Shown here: one piece after another, positions 22,659 through 33,942 of the stretch | Position numbering within the stretch: position 1 is the first letter of the stretch | How the letters are laid out: every line of letters starts with the position of its first letter | From: Ephydatia muelleri | Lineage: Eukaryota > Porifera > Demospongiae > Spongillida > Spongillidae | Assembly (NCBI GenBank): GCA_013339895.1 | Contig: JABACO010000014.1 | Location: forward strand, 4,563,950 to 4,627,949 | Direction of reading: 5' to 3' | DNA: 64,000 bases | Made by a program: the position numbers and the translations under genes | The notes under the pieces: model-generated | What the model saw: the letters and a program-made list of their open reading frames with translations, nothing else | What the model was told of the DNA's origin: nothing | The model's database searches: none

Positions 22659-23130
22659 TTTTATTACTCCAAGGCTGTTTCGAGCTGGATATTAGGTTGC
22701 TAATTAGAACACTTCGTACATTACGGTATTTTGGCGTTTGGGATCCTATGTAGAGGAGCTGTGGATTACGTTGAGGCGCAATACAAAAAACCATTATAAT
22801 TTTGAGCTATTCCATAACCAATTTCGTACTTAAAAACAATAATACGCACAGTCAAAGTAAGTTCTCCTCTGGCCTATAAATGCCGCGCATGTGACTACAT
22901 GTACTTAAGGCAAGCCTTTTATTGTATTCATTAAGTGCTCAGGCGGCAACCGATTTTTCTCGAAACCCCCCAGGCAGATGGTTTTATAACTTACTCCTAC
23001 TCAAAGAGCCATCATTGTACATCACCTTTGCGTTTAGTACATGATGTGGCTTATTTTCTGGTGAAAGAACGACACGGTTACGCGGTACCATGTAACTAAG
23101 CGAATGGGCACGTGCGCAACACCCATATGA
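22659..23130. promoter_or_regulatory. Intergenic space between divergent SDR and zinc-finger genes
   Basis: About 470 bp separates the SDR start codon (- strand) from the zinc-finger gene (+ strand). The region is AT-rich with no clear TATA or CCAAT pair. It may act as a shared promoter by position only. Confidence 0.25.
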
Positions 23131-23490
23131 TTAGCATATGTGACCAGCAATGGAAACACGCAATGTAAAATCCAGAAGTTCTGTAGAGTATGTGGTCATA
23201 AACTGTTTAAGATATATGATGGTGGAAAACGAGAGTCTCAAACAAAATACACCTGTGCTGCCTTTTCAATGGAGCTCTTCACATGCTTTGCAATGGACAT
23301 ACGCAATGACACTGTTGATTTCCCAACAAGTTTCTGCAGAGCGTGCAGACGTGCTATGTGCAAAGTACAAGAAGCAGTAGAAAATTGCATACAGGTGTAT
23401 GGTAAAGCCATACAACTGGCTACAACATTGCCCCAAGGTAAACGTATTCACATCATGTGACACTCATTGTATACCTTCACTTGTAATTAT

Positions 23491-23771
23491 ACAAGTAAAT
23501 AAAAACATTCTCTATGAGAAAGTTGGTGGGATATAGGATTTGAAGGCAATTGGTGGTGTAAAAAGCAAGGAAACAAGGTCTTATCTGAAGGGAAAATGTA
23601 ATAGTGCTATATTTAGCACACAAACAACATATACCCTAAAATGTGCTAAATATAGGACTATTACATTTTCCCTTCAGATAAGACCTTGTTTCCTTGCTTT
23701 TTACACCACCAATTGCCTTCAAATCCTATATCCCACCAACTTTCTCATAGAGAATGTTTTTATTTACTTGT
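23491..23771. mobile_element. Palindromic MITE, copy 1
   Basis: The 281-bp segment is almost fully self-complementary. It starts ACAAGTAAAT and ends ATTTACTTGT, and both arms carry CTCTATGAGAAAGTTGGTGG, GAAGGCAATTGGTGGTGTAA and TAATAGT in mirror order around a short centre near 23610-23650. It has no coding capacity. A diverged second copy lies at 32453-32706. It sits in the large first intron of the zinc-finger gene. The target duplication is not obvious. Confidence 0.85.
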
Positions 23772-23961
23772 TTTCTTAATTTTTTTATCACACCCAATGA
23801 CTGCTGTATCGCTGCTTCTCCATTTTCATTTCTTTCCATCTATACAATATAGGGACACGGTCTCCGACATGATTATGACGACGTAGTCTCGTACGCATAC
23901 GTTTTATATATACGTCTGGGTACGAGGCACATATTCTGGAACGTGATGATCCCGACCTGAG

Positions 23962-24083
23962 TAGTCTCGTACCCAGACCCCATCACATCACAGCAGCGGA
24001 TGGATTACATCACCGCTACGCTTTTTCAACCTATTAAATCTCCTTCCGCTGCTGTGATGTGATGGGGTCTGGGTACGAGACTA
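23962..24083. repeat. Foldback: perfect 39-bp inverted repeat
   Basis: TAGTCTCGTACCCAGACCCC opens the left arm (23962-24000). Its exact complement occupies 24045-24083, with a 44-bp loop between. A further partial copy of the CTGGGTACGAG motif is at about 23916-23927, so the element may once have been longer or inserted next to a relative. Confidence 0.85.
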
Positions 24084-24297
24084 GCGGAGAAGCTGGTTCG
24101 CCCACCTGTCATCCCCGCAGATCTACTTACACATTCGTGGCCATGGAACCCGTCAACCCGGATGTTGGCATCAAAACTTTAACAAACGACAGTATACATG
24201 TACATGGACCAACACAGGTTAATAATAATAATAATAAACGTTTATAACTTCGGAAAAAAAGTCGCCTCGTCCGCCGCCACCTCGTCTTGTGCCTCCT

Positions 24298-24463
24298 CCA
24301 CCTCTGCCTCCTCTACCTCTGCCTCCTCTACCTCTGCCTCCTCTACCTCTGCCTCCTCTACCTCTGCCTCCTCTACCTCTGCCTCCTCTACCTCTGCCTC
24401 CTCTACCTCTGCCTCCTCTACCTCTGCCTCCTCTACCTCTGCCTCCTCTACCTCTGCCTCCTC
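24298..24463. repeat. 15-bp minisatellite (CCTCTGCCTCCTCTA)n
   Basis: About eleven near-identical 15-bp units. Because 15 is a multiple of three, all frames stay open (EVEEA repeats on the - strand, CLLYL and PPLPL on the + strand). The long ORFs here are a by-product of the repeat and are not called as genes. Confidence 0.9.
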
Positions 24464-24717
24464 CTGGACGGCCACCACGGCCACCCCGCCTCCACGGCTT
24501 ATGTTATGCCCTTACATCCCACTAAAATGCATGAAATCCAATGTAAACTGAAGCCATTCTGATTCAATGCACAGATGGTATCAAAACATGCCCTGAGCAA
24601 TGATTATCACCAACCACGTGGCACAACAAGACAGCATTTCTTTTTATACCCCACCCCCTCTGCCCTATAGTTACACATGCAATTGCATATGACATTTGCT
24701 ACGTCGCACTAGAATAT

Positions 24718-25383
24718 TCAAACCATGCATCTAACAGAAGGCAACATTGACGCAACGTTTGAGCTAAATGTCATATGAAAACCCTGCTGAATATCTTCAT
24801 CTACATTTACATACCTTGGAATAACTCTGTCGGTAGTTCTTTTTCGATGGCCTCGTTGGTTTTGCAGGGCACGCTTGGCCTTCCCGTACCGCACTCTCTT
24901 CGCCAAGCGAGAACATTCAGGATCCTCCCAATAACGTTTCCGTTTAGCTGACCGTTTCTTTTTTGGGTCTGCATGATAACGCTCGCGTTCAGCAGTCTGT
25001 TTCTTTTCTGGGTCTGCTTCATAGCTTTCGCGTTTAGCTGACCGTTTCTTTTCTGGGTCTGCTTTATAGCTTTCGCGTTTAGCTGCCCGTTTCTTTTCTG
25101 GGTCTGCTTTATAGCTTTCGCGTTTAGCTGACCGTTTCTTTTCTGGGTCTGCTTCATAGCTTTCGCGTTTAGCTGACCGTTTCTTTTCTGGGTCTGCGTC
25201 ATAGCTTTTGCGTTTAGCTGACCGTTTCTTTACTGGGTCTGCATGATAACGCTCGCGTTCCCCTGTCCGTTTCTTTTCAGGGTCTGCCTTGTAGGATGCC
25301 CGTGCCGATTCTAAAACATCGTCTCGAACTTCAAGGTATTTCGCACGTCGTTTCGCTCGTTTCTTTTCTTGACGTGAAGGCAT
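24718..25383 (-). CDS. ADPEKKR-repeat protein ORF
   Basis: The ATG at 25383 (MPSRQEKKRAKRRAKYL) begins a 221-codon frame with about nine repeats of a 15-residue unit, RSAKRESYEADPEKK, very rich in Lys/Arg/Glu and expected to be helical. A GTATGT donor lies at 24824 just after VIPR, so the last 30 or so codons may be intronic and further exons could follow. Such repeat stretches recur in sponge and cnidarian genomes, often next to transposon genes; the function is unknown and DNA or RNA binding is only a guess from the charge. It lies antisense in the large intron of the zinc-finger gene and codes through 45-bp repeats. Confidence 0.55.
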   Translation of the reverse strand: MPSRQEKKRAKRRAKYLEVRDDVLESARASYKADPEKKRTGERERYHADPVKKRSAKRKSYDADPEKKRSAKRESYEADPEKKRSAKRESYKADPEKKRAAKRESYKADPEKKRSAKRESYEADPEKKQTAERERYHADPKKKRSAKRKRYWEDPECSRLAKRVRYGKAKRALQNQRGHRKRTTDRVIPRYVNVDEDIQQGFHMTFSSNVASMLPSVRCMV

Positions 25384-25633
25384 TTTGATGAAAACAACTT
25401 CACTAATAAAAAAGTAGCACACCAAACGACGATTGAATCACCAAAGAGCTTTTCTCTAATTGTTATGCTATTTATACACATGCCGTTTATCTTTAGACCG
25501 TAATTACGAAATGATCTAATTATACAAGACATAGGCTGATATTCGATTGTGTATCAAAGTATAACAACTACTATATTTATATAAAAGCGAGTCCTGCGGC
25601 CGATTCTGAAGCTATTGGTGAAATTTTCATCGC

Positions 25634-25858
25634 TTAAAAGTTGCCAAGAAGGAGGAGGAGAAGGAGACGAATTCCGAGACTGGGAACGAGAACGGGCAGC
25701 ACACTCTTGTTCTCTGCAACCACGCGGTTCTGCGACATGAAACAAGAACGAAAGTACTCCTTTTTGACTTCTAGATCGATTGCTAAAACACGCTGCACGA
25801 TCCGATCGTCGGGAGTGTTGTTACAGACGGGTCGCGTTTTTTTAATGACATTCATGGT
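25634..25858 (-). CDS. Small unrecognised ORF, possible exon
   Basis: A - strand frame from an ATG near 25856 reads NVIKKTRPVCNNTPDDRIVQ and continues with a charged, protein-like composition before a run of Leu codons from a GGA-type repeat (25650-25668). It lies upstream of the ADPEKKR ORF on the same strand and could be its neighbour or an upstream exon. No family was recognised. Confidence 0.25.
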   Translation of the reverse strand, partial: TMNVIKKTRPVCNNTPDDRIVQRVLAIDLEVKKEYFRSCFMSQNRVVAENKSVLPVLVPSLGIRLLLLLLLGNF

Positions 25859-26488
25859 CGTGGTCAAATCCTATATGGAAGTTTCTAACGAAACTTCCGA
25901 TACATGCGTTACCACACAGGAACCCACACAGCAGTAAAGGAGGTAACCCACAGAAACCAGGGTGGCAACCAGGTGGCACACTAAATGCCTTGCTTGATCA
26001 CATCAACACTATTGCACCACCAAAAGTTGTGTGTCACAGAAGAGAACCACAGTTAGCCCCAACACAAGTACTTCCAGTAACAGACTTACTTATGTGCCAA
26101 ATGTGTGAACAAATGCTGGTGCAGCCACTTACATTGCACTGCAATGCAGTTGTATGTATAAAGTGCATCACTGACTACATAGCAACATCTGCCAGCACTC
26201 AGTGTTCATGCTGTGAAGATAGCCATGAACTTACTGCCATGTTCAGTGCAGCCGCTCCAGCGCTGCAGTTAAGGACCTTACTACATACAAAGACCATTTG
26301 CCTAGAACAGTCAAGTGTGAAGGATTTGTTCAACTTCTCTACCATGATTGTTGGAGAGTCTAATCCTCCTCTCTCCAGTCTGGTAGAGGAAAATGAGAGA
26401 TGCAGCAAGAAGATAGCTGAATTGGTAAGTGGAATGCACTTTGGTATATGGATTATTTGCACCCTCTGATACAGTACTTGGGGTAAAT

Positions 26489-26504
26489 GGGGGGGGGGGG
26501 GGGG
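26489..26504. repeat. Poly-G tract in intron
   Basis: Uninterrupted G run between two exons of the zinc-finger gene. Confidence 0.8.
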
Positions 26505-27331
26505 AATCTTGTGAAAGTTACATAACAATGTACATGCACCTCTTTTAACCTCAAACCTAAGCATGCATCTGATGCATTTAGGAACAAATGATTGCTGAAG
26601 CTAGAAAAAGGGTTAGCTATGTCTGAGGGACCCTTTGTGAAGGGAGTGGAAGCAGCTCTCCAGTCTCTAAATGTACAGCGCCAGCAATATAATGGCGGCA
26701 CATTCATAGGCAACCATGTACACAAGTCATTGCAGGTAAAGCGAAATAAATGTAACATACTTTATACCATCTTAATTCCATTTCAGGATCAACATACACA
26801 CACACTGTGCTCATCCCTAATTGTCTCTGCACTGAAGCACTCACCACAACTGGTCGAGGAAGCACTGCTCTGTGTGAGAAGCAAGACAGCCTTCTCTTTG
26901 TTCTCTTAGTGCCACAAATTATACGACAAGAACTGTATAACTGAACAGGAAAAGAGTACACTTTGTAAGTATCGATCCATTCACAACATGCATGCATTGC
27001 CAATAATAACACATGATCATGATGGCTTTTATTACAGCAGATTCCACAAGAATTCATCGTTTATTTAGACTATGATTTTCCTGGCATGAAAAAGACAGTA
27101 AAGATGCACCTACTCGAACACCATGTCAGTGAAATGGGTGGACATGGTACAATGTAGGCTTTGGGCTGATGAGGGAACAGGGCACAGAAGCTATACACAA
27201 CCATTTCAATCAGTTGTACAGCTAACAAAGTACAGAGGCTAAAGTGCATTATGCAAGAACACTACCTGAGTGACTGAAGTCTTTGCGGCCAGAAAAGCTA
27301 AGCCGAAAAAGAAAACGCAAAGAATAGTGCG

Positions 27332-27965
27332 TGATTTTTTTTTCCACGTATATGTGTGTCAGTATATCCATATAAAGTAACAAGTCTCAATTAAAAAATC
27401 TGCCCTATTCAAAGCGTTGCCACGACGCGCAGAAAATAAGCCCCATTACACCCTAAACAGAACCAAATACAGCCATCTCTTGAGTACACGTTTCTAAAAG
27501 AGTTATTGGCCTGGCGGTTTTCTCAAAAAGCCTAGTGACACGAACAACGCGCATTTAGTCTCTCGGCCCTCTCTTCTCGCGCATGTAATTACAACAAAGA
27601 TGAAACTTATACTGTTTTAGTCCTCGAAGGACGCCTGACCGAAATATCAACTCATAGTGAGCTTACGTCGTACGGATAAAGAAGGATAAGCCACATTCCA
27701 GTGCCATGCGGTAACTAGGGTTCAGTTGCCTGTCTCCAAACAGGGGATGGGGACGATACCTAATGGCTTTTCAATGGAATGAAACAGCCGCGACTCGTCA
27801 ACTAAAATGGGCCACGAATAAATTATTAATGTGTCGTGGAAATCAGTTGCGCGGTCTCTTTTTTTTTTGTTTGTTTTGTTTGTTTTGTTTTTATAATGCT
27901 ATCACATTACTGAGAATGCATCTTCGTCAATCGGTGTGACCCTGACACACGTATAGACACACACA

Positions 27966-28038
<73 letters not shown>

Positions 28039-28338
28039 TTATAATTATATATATTGACTGGCCACCGGACGTATACCGGCTACTCTGAAGATCAGCGAAG
28101 GAGGACACGTTCAATACCTTTTTAATTTATGACATTACCATAGTCATGCATACAATGTCCATGTCTGGATCGAGAAGCAAATCGCAACACGGGATAGTTG
28201 CGCGAATATCAATGCGCATATAACAGACGCGTTACTATGTGTACTATTTTAAAACGCTCACATTTGTGTACGACAGACTCGCAGCTATCGTTTGTGGGAA
28301 GTTTGACTAATACCGTTTGAACTGAGTTGGCGAGAAGA
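27332..28338. other. Intergenic region with (CA)n microsatellite
   Basis: No gene was found. A (CA)n tract with one interruption spans 27957-28037, and a T-rich run (TTTGTTTTG repeats) sits at 27860-27890. The last 300 bp before 28339 probably hold the promoter of the coiled-coil gene; no clear core motif was seen. Confidence 0.5.
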
Positions 28339-30918
28339 ATGGGGAATATTGCCAGTAGAAAGAAAACGGCGAAGGACTATGAAGCGCAGAAGATGACGGT
28401 ATGCGCTGTAGTGCATGGCCACCATGTGTTCTGTTGATTATTAATATATCGCTGTGCTGTTCGATGTATCGAAATTTAAGCACGTACTGCATTGTGCCTA
28501 CTGAGCTGGGCAATACACATACGTTCAAATTGAATAGCGGGTGCTACGATTGGTGGATGATTTATTTGATGCTTAATAATAATTTGCGTTTAGTATTACC
28601 ATAGTGACTTTGCATGTAGTCTATATACGGTAGTACTACTATTGTGCATGTCTAAGTCTTTTAATGTACCGGTAAGTAAGTGGCTCTTGAGCTGTGTTTA
28701 TGTGTATCTTTAATTTCAGTACACTCGAGCGAGTAACGCTTCTTGTCCAGTAGCTCCATGACAACGGGTGCCATGTATGCATGTGCCAAGAAAAAAAAAT
28801 ACATATCATAATTTTATATATGAGATCGTTTCCGAGAAAAGAGACCTAACGCATGTTTTTTCAACATTTCGAATTGTTTTATATTCTACAAGTCTGAAAT
28901 GTCCTCTAAATATTGCTTCCTACGTACTGACAATCGGAGTATCTGTCATGGAGTTCTACGGCGCTAAAATTTTTATTAGCCATACATTTCCGGCGTTACA
29001 TTTCTATTGCGCATATTGTGTCGTATGTTAGATTTGGATAAGTGTAGGGTGTTTAGAGTGGCACATATTTGCAAGCAAGCAAACTAATTCTATGGAACAG
29101 CATTGTCACACCTCACTTGTATACGATAGTATCTTAAAGGAGACACTTGTATACTAGCAATGACTTATTTTTTGCTATGAATAGAATATATTGCAGAAAA
29201 ATGAAATACTATGCTCTAAGCAGCTTGTGGAAGAGCTGAGAGCTAAACTCCAAGTTGCAGCTGCTGAAAAGGACAATGCACAAACTCAATTACGGGCCTA
29301 TGTAGAGGCTGAGGCTGCTGTAAGCACGAGCTTTGTCATTGCACGCACAGAGCAAACCATGTACCATTATAGAATCAGCAGAGCTTATCAGAAGAAAGGA
29401 AAAAGAACTGTGAACTGATGAAGCTGACTGAGCAATTACAGATACAAGCTGTAGAACTCCGAGCTGCACTTGACAAGAAAACACAAGCTCACCCTGTGAT
29501 TGACACTAAAGTAAACGCAAACAATGCTATGGCAATTAATTACTTCACGCACCAAACAACAATTGCCCACAGGATAGAGAGAAAATGGGTCAGCTTGCTC
29601 CACAACCTGACATGGCTGCCATAATAGTACCAGAAGCTACCAAGTACGTACATGTTTTACTCTCTTCCGCATGCTTAGGTACATGTATTTGGGACAGTAG
29701 GATAATCAAACAAAGTTGTGTGTAGTTTTTCAAGTTTTAAAAGAAAAGATGAAATTGGAAAGTTCATGTGTCCTTAACCATGTCACTCTAAATCAAACAC
29801 ACATTTCAATGCATGCATTGCTCTTCTTTTGCATGTCCCAGAAAATTTGAACAAGGGGTATATGCTGAACACTGTCCCATATACAATAAAATAAACTATC
29901 ATGGTTTGCAACTAAATATAATCTGATTTGCATAAAATGCATCATGTATAGTAAATGAAAACACCATATTAGATAAATGTATTAAACTGTGCCACCTTTG
30001 AAAGTAGATTTAAAAACAGTATGTGTAAAAATCAAGATAAGTTATTATTGGATTTAAGCATAACTTCAGATGACTATACATGTGTATGTACTTGTATCTG
30101 TTCACACAATACCAACCACACCAGAGATGATCATGAGCATAAATACAACAAAATGTGCTACGTACGTACTACATATTTATATTGCTCAAAATCTACTGAT
30201 GCATTGCCAACAGCCCTTCAAATGAAAGCTCCAGTATGATGGTGATAATTGAAAAGGTAATTGTTAAATTCTATGATTCAAGTATCCAAATTGCATCTTT
30301 GTAGGAACCTCACATACCCACTGTGCCAGGAGATGATGGGATGCAAGTATGCAATTTTCAAAAGACAGATCCAATCGTATGATTACACAAAAATGATTTT
30401 TGAGACTTTTATTGTCTCTCTCACTTTCAAAAAGGAACTGCCAATGAGTGAAAATCAATACAGTTGTAAGTTGAGGATAGTACATTGTTATTACATGTTT
30501 TCAATGATTGCAAATATCATTTATGGAATACAGACCGAGGTGAACTAAATTTACAGTTAGTTACAATGCATGCAGCCACAAAGTAATGATTATTTATCGT
30601 CATATTCTTACTTTTGAAATCAGCAATGACATTCCTCACATGAAGAACGGCACAACAATCCTGAATGCGAAAGTCAAGCGAGATGTGAGATTTTAGTCAA
30701 ATGCATCGAGCCATTGGATACATGTAACTCATTGCTAATATTCATTTAGGATGCATATCTCCGAAACAAAATCAAGCAGCAAGCTGCTTACATCAGAGAG
30801 GTGCAAGTGTGCTACAATGAACTTTGTGCACTATATTTAGAAGAAAAACAAATCAGAGAAGATGATAAAATAATGCGAGCAAAGGCGGAGGCTAGAGTGC
30901 TCTGCCTGGAGGAAAAGT
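28339..30918 (+). CDS. Putative N-myristoylated coiled-coil protein, multi-exon
   Basis: Phase-compatible exons: 28339-28398 (MGNIASRKKTAKDYEAQKMT), 29197-29319, 29382-29510, 29573-29643 and 30750-30918, with GT-AG borders. Two further short exons near 30306-30350 and 30627-30690 are plausible but their frames are unresolved. The N terminus fits the N-myristoylation rule (Gly2, Ser6, basic 7-9). The following exons are rich in Glu, Lys, Leu and Gln with heptad-like spacing (QLVEELRAKLQVAAAEKDNA; LTEQLQIQAVELRAALDKK; DAYLRNKIKQQAAYIREV). A membrane-tethered coiled-coil adaptor is inferred. If the donor at 30919 joins the acceptor at 32275, translation stops at once (T|AG). Family not recognised. 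Confidence 0.55.
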
Positions 30919-31455
30919 GTAAGTGTCATCACATGTACAATTAATTCTTTAAGATGCATATCTTCCTTCTTTGTGAAGTGCGCAAGTGATCCAAAGAACT
31001 TGGATGAACATCTCATGATTATTTGCCTTGATTGTCGTTATAAGCATGAACTTACATCCAATCTAGATTACACCATGATTATGAACTGTTCATAAAGTGC
31101 ATGTTGATTTACAGCCATTCATGGTGCAGGGTGCATGTTGCATTACCGTCTTTCTTCAAATACAGGGTTTAAGTAGCACATAGTCAATGTAATCTCCATC
31201 CCACCCATAAAATTATGACACTCTGCATTCAGCAGGCACAAGTTCAAGACTTTTGGCTTTCTTTTACAAGGGTACTAGGAAACTTCGTACATTCCCCTAA
31301 TTTTCCACCATCATAGTCACTTAGCCTCCAAAGGAATGACAATATGAGCACTAGGAATAACGCTTCCTTGCTGAACCTCAAGTCCAATGCTTATTATAAC
31401 ACGATTCTTCAGTCTGCATTACAAGTCCATCATACTGTAGTGGAGGGGAGAGGGG

Positions 31456-31543
<88 letters not shown>

Positions 31544-32452
31544 ATCAATAATCATTAAGTTAAAGATCTTTTCAGATTCTGGCACAGCTGAAATATAATT
31601 GCACTCATGTATGCCAATGGGAGTAACGCAATGATCAGCTCATGTTCATTGGAGTGTGGACTACATCATCAATGCTGTGCTATTGCTTGTAAACCTTCAG
31701 TAGTAATATGCTCTGCTTCATTTTTGCATGGCCTACATGGCAATGACTAGTACACAGTTTATCTTTTATCATACAACTGCATTGTTTTGATGAGCAGCCC
31801 ACCCTACTTGCATGTGCAATACATTTGTTTCAAGGATTTTGCCTCTGAAGCTTCACGCCAGATAATCGATTCCTCTTCTTTCCTTCCACCTTTAATGATG
31901 ACTCATTTGATACAGGAGGATACCACTCCGTATGCTTAATGTGGTTTTTAATCTTGAGATTGTGTTTGCTTGTTATTGCATGACTTCTGTATTTAGAATT
32001 AATATTATGTGGGCCACCTTGTGCATCATCATAGGTTAGGCCTTAGTGGTCATAACTGCTGACAATTTGAATGCATGCATTCTTAGGAATAGCATGTTGT
32101 TAGGATGCCTTTTGCAAGACTCACCCATCATTTGCAGCTGTAGATGTTACTAATGTTAGTCAATAGTGCAGTTGCATTGCTATAATAAAGCACTGAGCAG
32201 TAAAAGTAAGGCATAATACTGAGGATACGTGTATATTATAATGTGAGCAAATAATATTTACTTTTCTGTTTCAGAGCTCCAACCATAGTGTCCTATTAGG
32301 ATGATCCAGGTATGAGGGATTGCAAACTTATCAGAGGACGAGGATGGGAAAGAGGATGTGGCCAAGGCGATGGAGGACGGAACGGTGTTACTATTATACT
32401 GAGACTGTAAAAAGCAACTCCCATGGTACTGTATGTCCAATCGTTCCATGAA
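30919..32452. other. Non-coding interval with (GA)n microsatellite
   Basis: A (GA)n tract spans about 31457-31541. There are no supported exons apart from a possible terminal acceptor (TTTCAG) at 32269-32274 for the coiled-coil gene. The rest is AT-rich unique sequence. Confidence 0.5.
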
Positions 32453-32706
32453 ACAAGTAACAAAAAACAATCTTAATGAGAAAGTTGGTGATATATAGGA
32501 TATGAAGGCAATAGTGGTATAAAAAGCAAAGAAACCAGGGTCTAACGATAAGTAATAGTCACTTTGTAGGATATTATGTTATTCATATGCTAAATATAGG
32601 ACTATTACATTTTCCCTTATTGTTAGACCCTTGTTTCCCTGCTTTTACACCACTATTGCCTTCAAATGCACCAACTTTCTCGTAGAGAATGTTTTTAGTT
32701 ACTTGT
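32453..32706. mobile_element. Palindromic MITE, copy 2 (diverged)
   Basis: Begins ACAAGTAAC and ends GTTACTTGT, with internal GAGAAAGTTGGTG, GAAGGCAATAGTGG and mirrored blocks matching copy 1 at 23491-23771. Arms are more diverged and the centre differs, so this is an older insertion. Confidence 0.8.
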
Positions 32707-32949
32707 ATGGCATTACCACTAGTCTATCTATTGTGTCTTAACAACATTTTTTTATGTTAAGTGGTCCTTGCGATTGTGTTTGTGTGTATCTTCCCCACAT
32801 TCAATATACCTGAACACATCACAATTATCTTCTTGTACAGTAGGCCCATGATGAATGGATACCATGCAATAACAGTATGCATATCTATTACATACATAAA
32901 CATTAGGGCATACAAACAAAACATTAAGCATTTCTGCCTGAGGACAGAT

Positions 32950-33540
32950 CGATGGCAGAGTCTAGTGGGGAGCATGCTCCTCGATGGAATGACGATCTTG
33001 AGCCACGAAGACACATGATTGCAGAATTGGGCATGAAGCCAAAAAAGGTTAAGCTGTATGGCTGATCGTGCTTTTCTGCAATAAGTGATGCAAGCCTCTT
33101 ATAGAAAGTTTTGGCAGCAGGACCTAATCCACCAGAAGTAGAAAACACCAGTGTTGTGAAACATCCAAGTTCTACTTCACGAACTCTGGCTTCATAGGCA
33201 CGTTTCTTGTCCAGTTCTAAACGACGATAGCATTGGGTCAATGATTCTTTCACATAAAACTTGGCAAAAGGATTGAACACTTTGAAATCAAGATAGCTCT
33301 TCTGTCTGTTACGACACCACAAAGTTCTCTGCAACAATGTCTACATGAGCATCATCCGCATCAATTGCTGTCTTGTACTTGAGAAACTCACCAGATAAGG
33401 GTTGTAGACCAGGCTCGGTTCAAACACTATGGTAAACTTCAGTAAGCAATGTTGCAGTGATGTCCTGTAACTCATTGTGCCGAACAGATGGATAATCACC
33501 ACAGGGACAGTTTAAGGCATGTTCAATAGAAAATGTCTTG
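32950..33540 (-). pseudogene. C-terminal fragment of a retroelement RT polyprotein
   Basis: Read on the - strand from 33540: FSIEHALNCPCGDYPSVRHN, then HNELQDITATLLTEV, then, after frame changes, KSYLDFKVFNPFAK, CYRRLELDKKRAYEARVREV, SGGLGPAAKTFYKRLASLIAEK and CLRGSRSS. This succession is familiar from the region after the RT domain in retroelement-type ORFs of cnidarians and sponges. The fragment is cut at its 5' side by a (CA)n tract (33542-33567) and has stops. Confidence 0.55.
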
Positions 33541-33942
33541 CCACACACACACACACACACACACACGCAGTACACATTTGCATAAACAAAACAAAAAGAA
33601 AAAAAGAAAAAAAATTGAATGCATTACAGTAATGCACAAACTAATCTACATTCACTGTACTGTCTGTAGAGAAATACAAAATCCCAGAATCCAGATCATT
33701 TTCCCAGCATGCAGAATGTTGATATACTGATCTTCTATTCTCTTTCCAATTCCATAGACCAGTTTGCAGTGTCCCCTATGCGGCAATGGAACAGCATTAC
33801 TTGTATACAAAACAAAAATATTAATCCATATTAACTCTTAATTAAAGGAGACCCCGGATGATAATGCATCTGCAAAACAGCACAAGTACAATATGAAACA
33901 AATGACTTGTCCCAATGAGTTAATAGCCACATGACATAATAC

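Larger units (their letters stand above)
23131..27325 (+). pseudogene. Zinc-finger/RING/transposase-like gene (RAG1-N-like), broken
   Basis: Candidate exons are about 23140-23437, 25940-26424, 26582-26735, 26787-26964 and 27041-27325. Exon 1 encodes a C-x2-C...C-x2-C region starting CRVCGHKL and ending at a GTAAAC donor. Exon 2 has LLDHINTIAPP and a RING-like set, CQMCEQ...LHCNAVVCIKC...CSCC. Exon 3 has NVQRQQYNGGTFIGNHVHK. Exon 4, after a frame change, has CHKLYDKNCITEQEKSTLC. The last exon has VKMHLLEHHV, then GFGLMREQGTEAIHNHFNQL and a basic tail. I recognise a cnidarian/sponge family whose N terminus resembles the RAG1 zinc/RING region. The GEQGAE-like block resembles a transposase acidic site (inference). 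No ATG is in frame at the 5' end and several frameshifts exist, so the copy is probably dead. Confidence 0.55.

Noticed and set aside
24198..24562. Overlapping ORFs on both strands at the 15-bp minisatellite
   Set aside because: The repeat length is a multiple of three, which keeps every frame open. No non-repeat coding sequence supports them.
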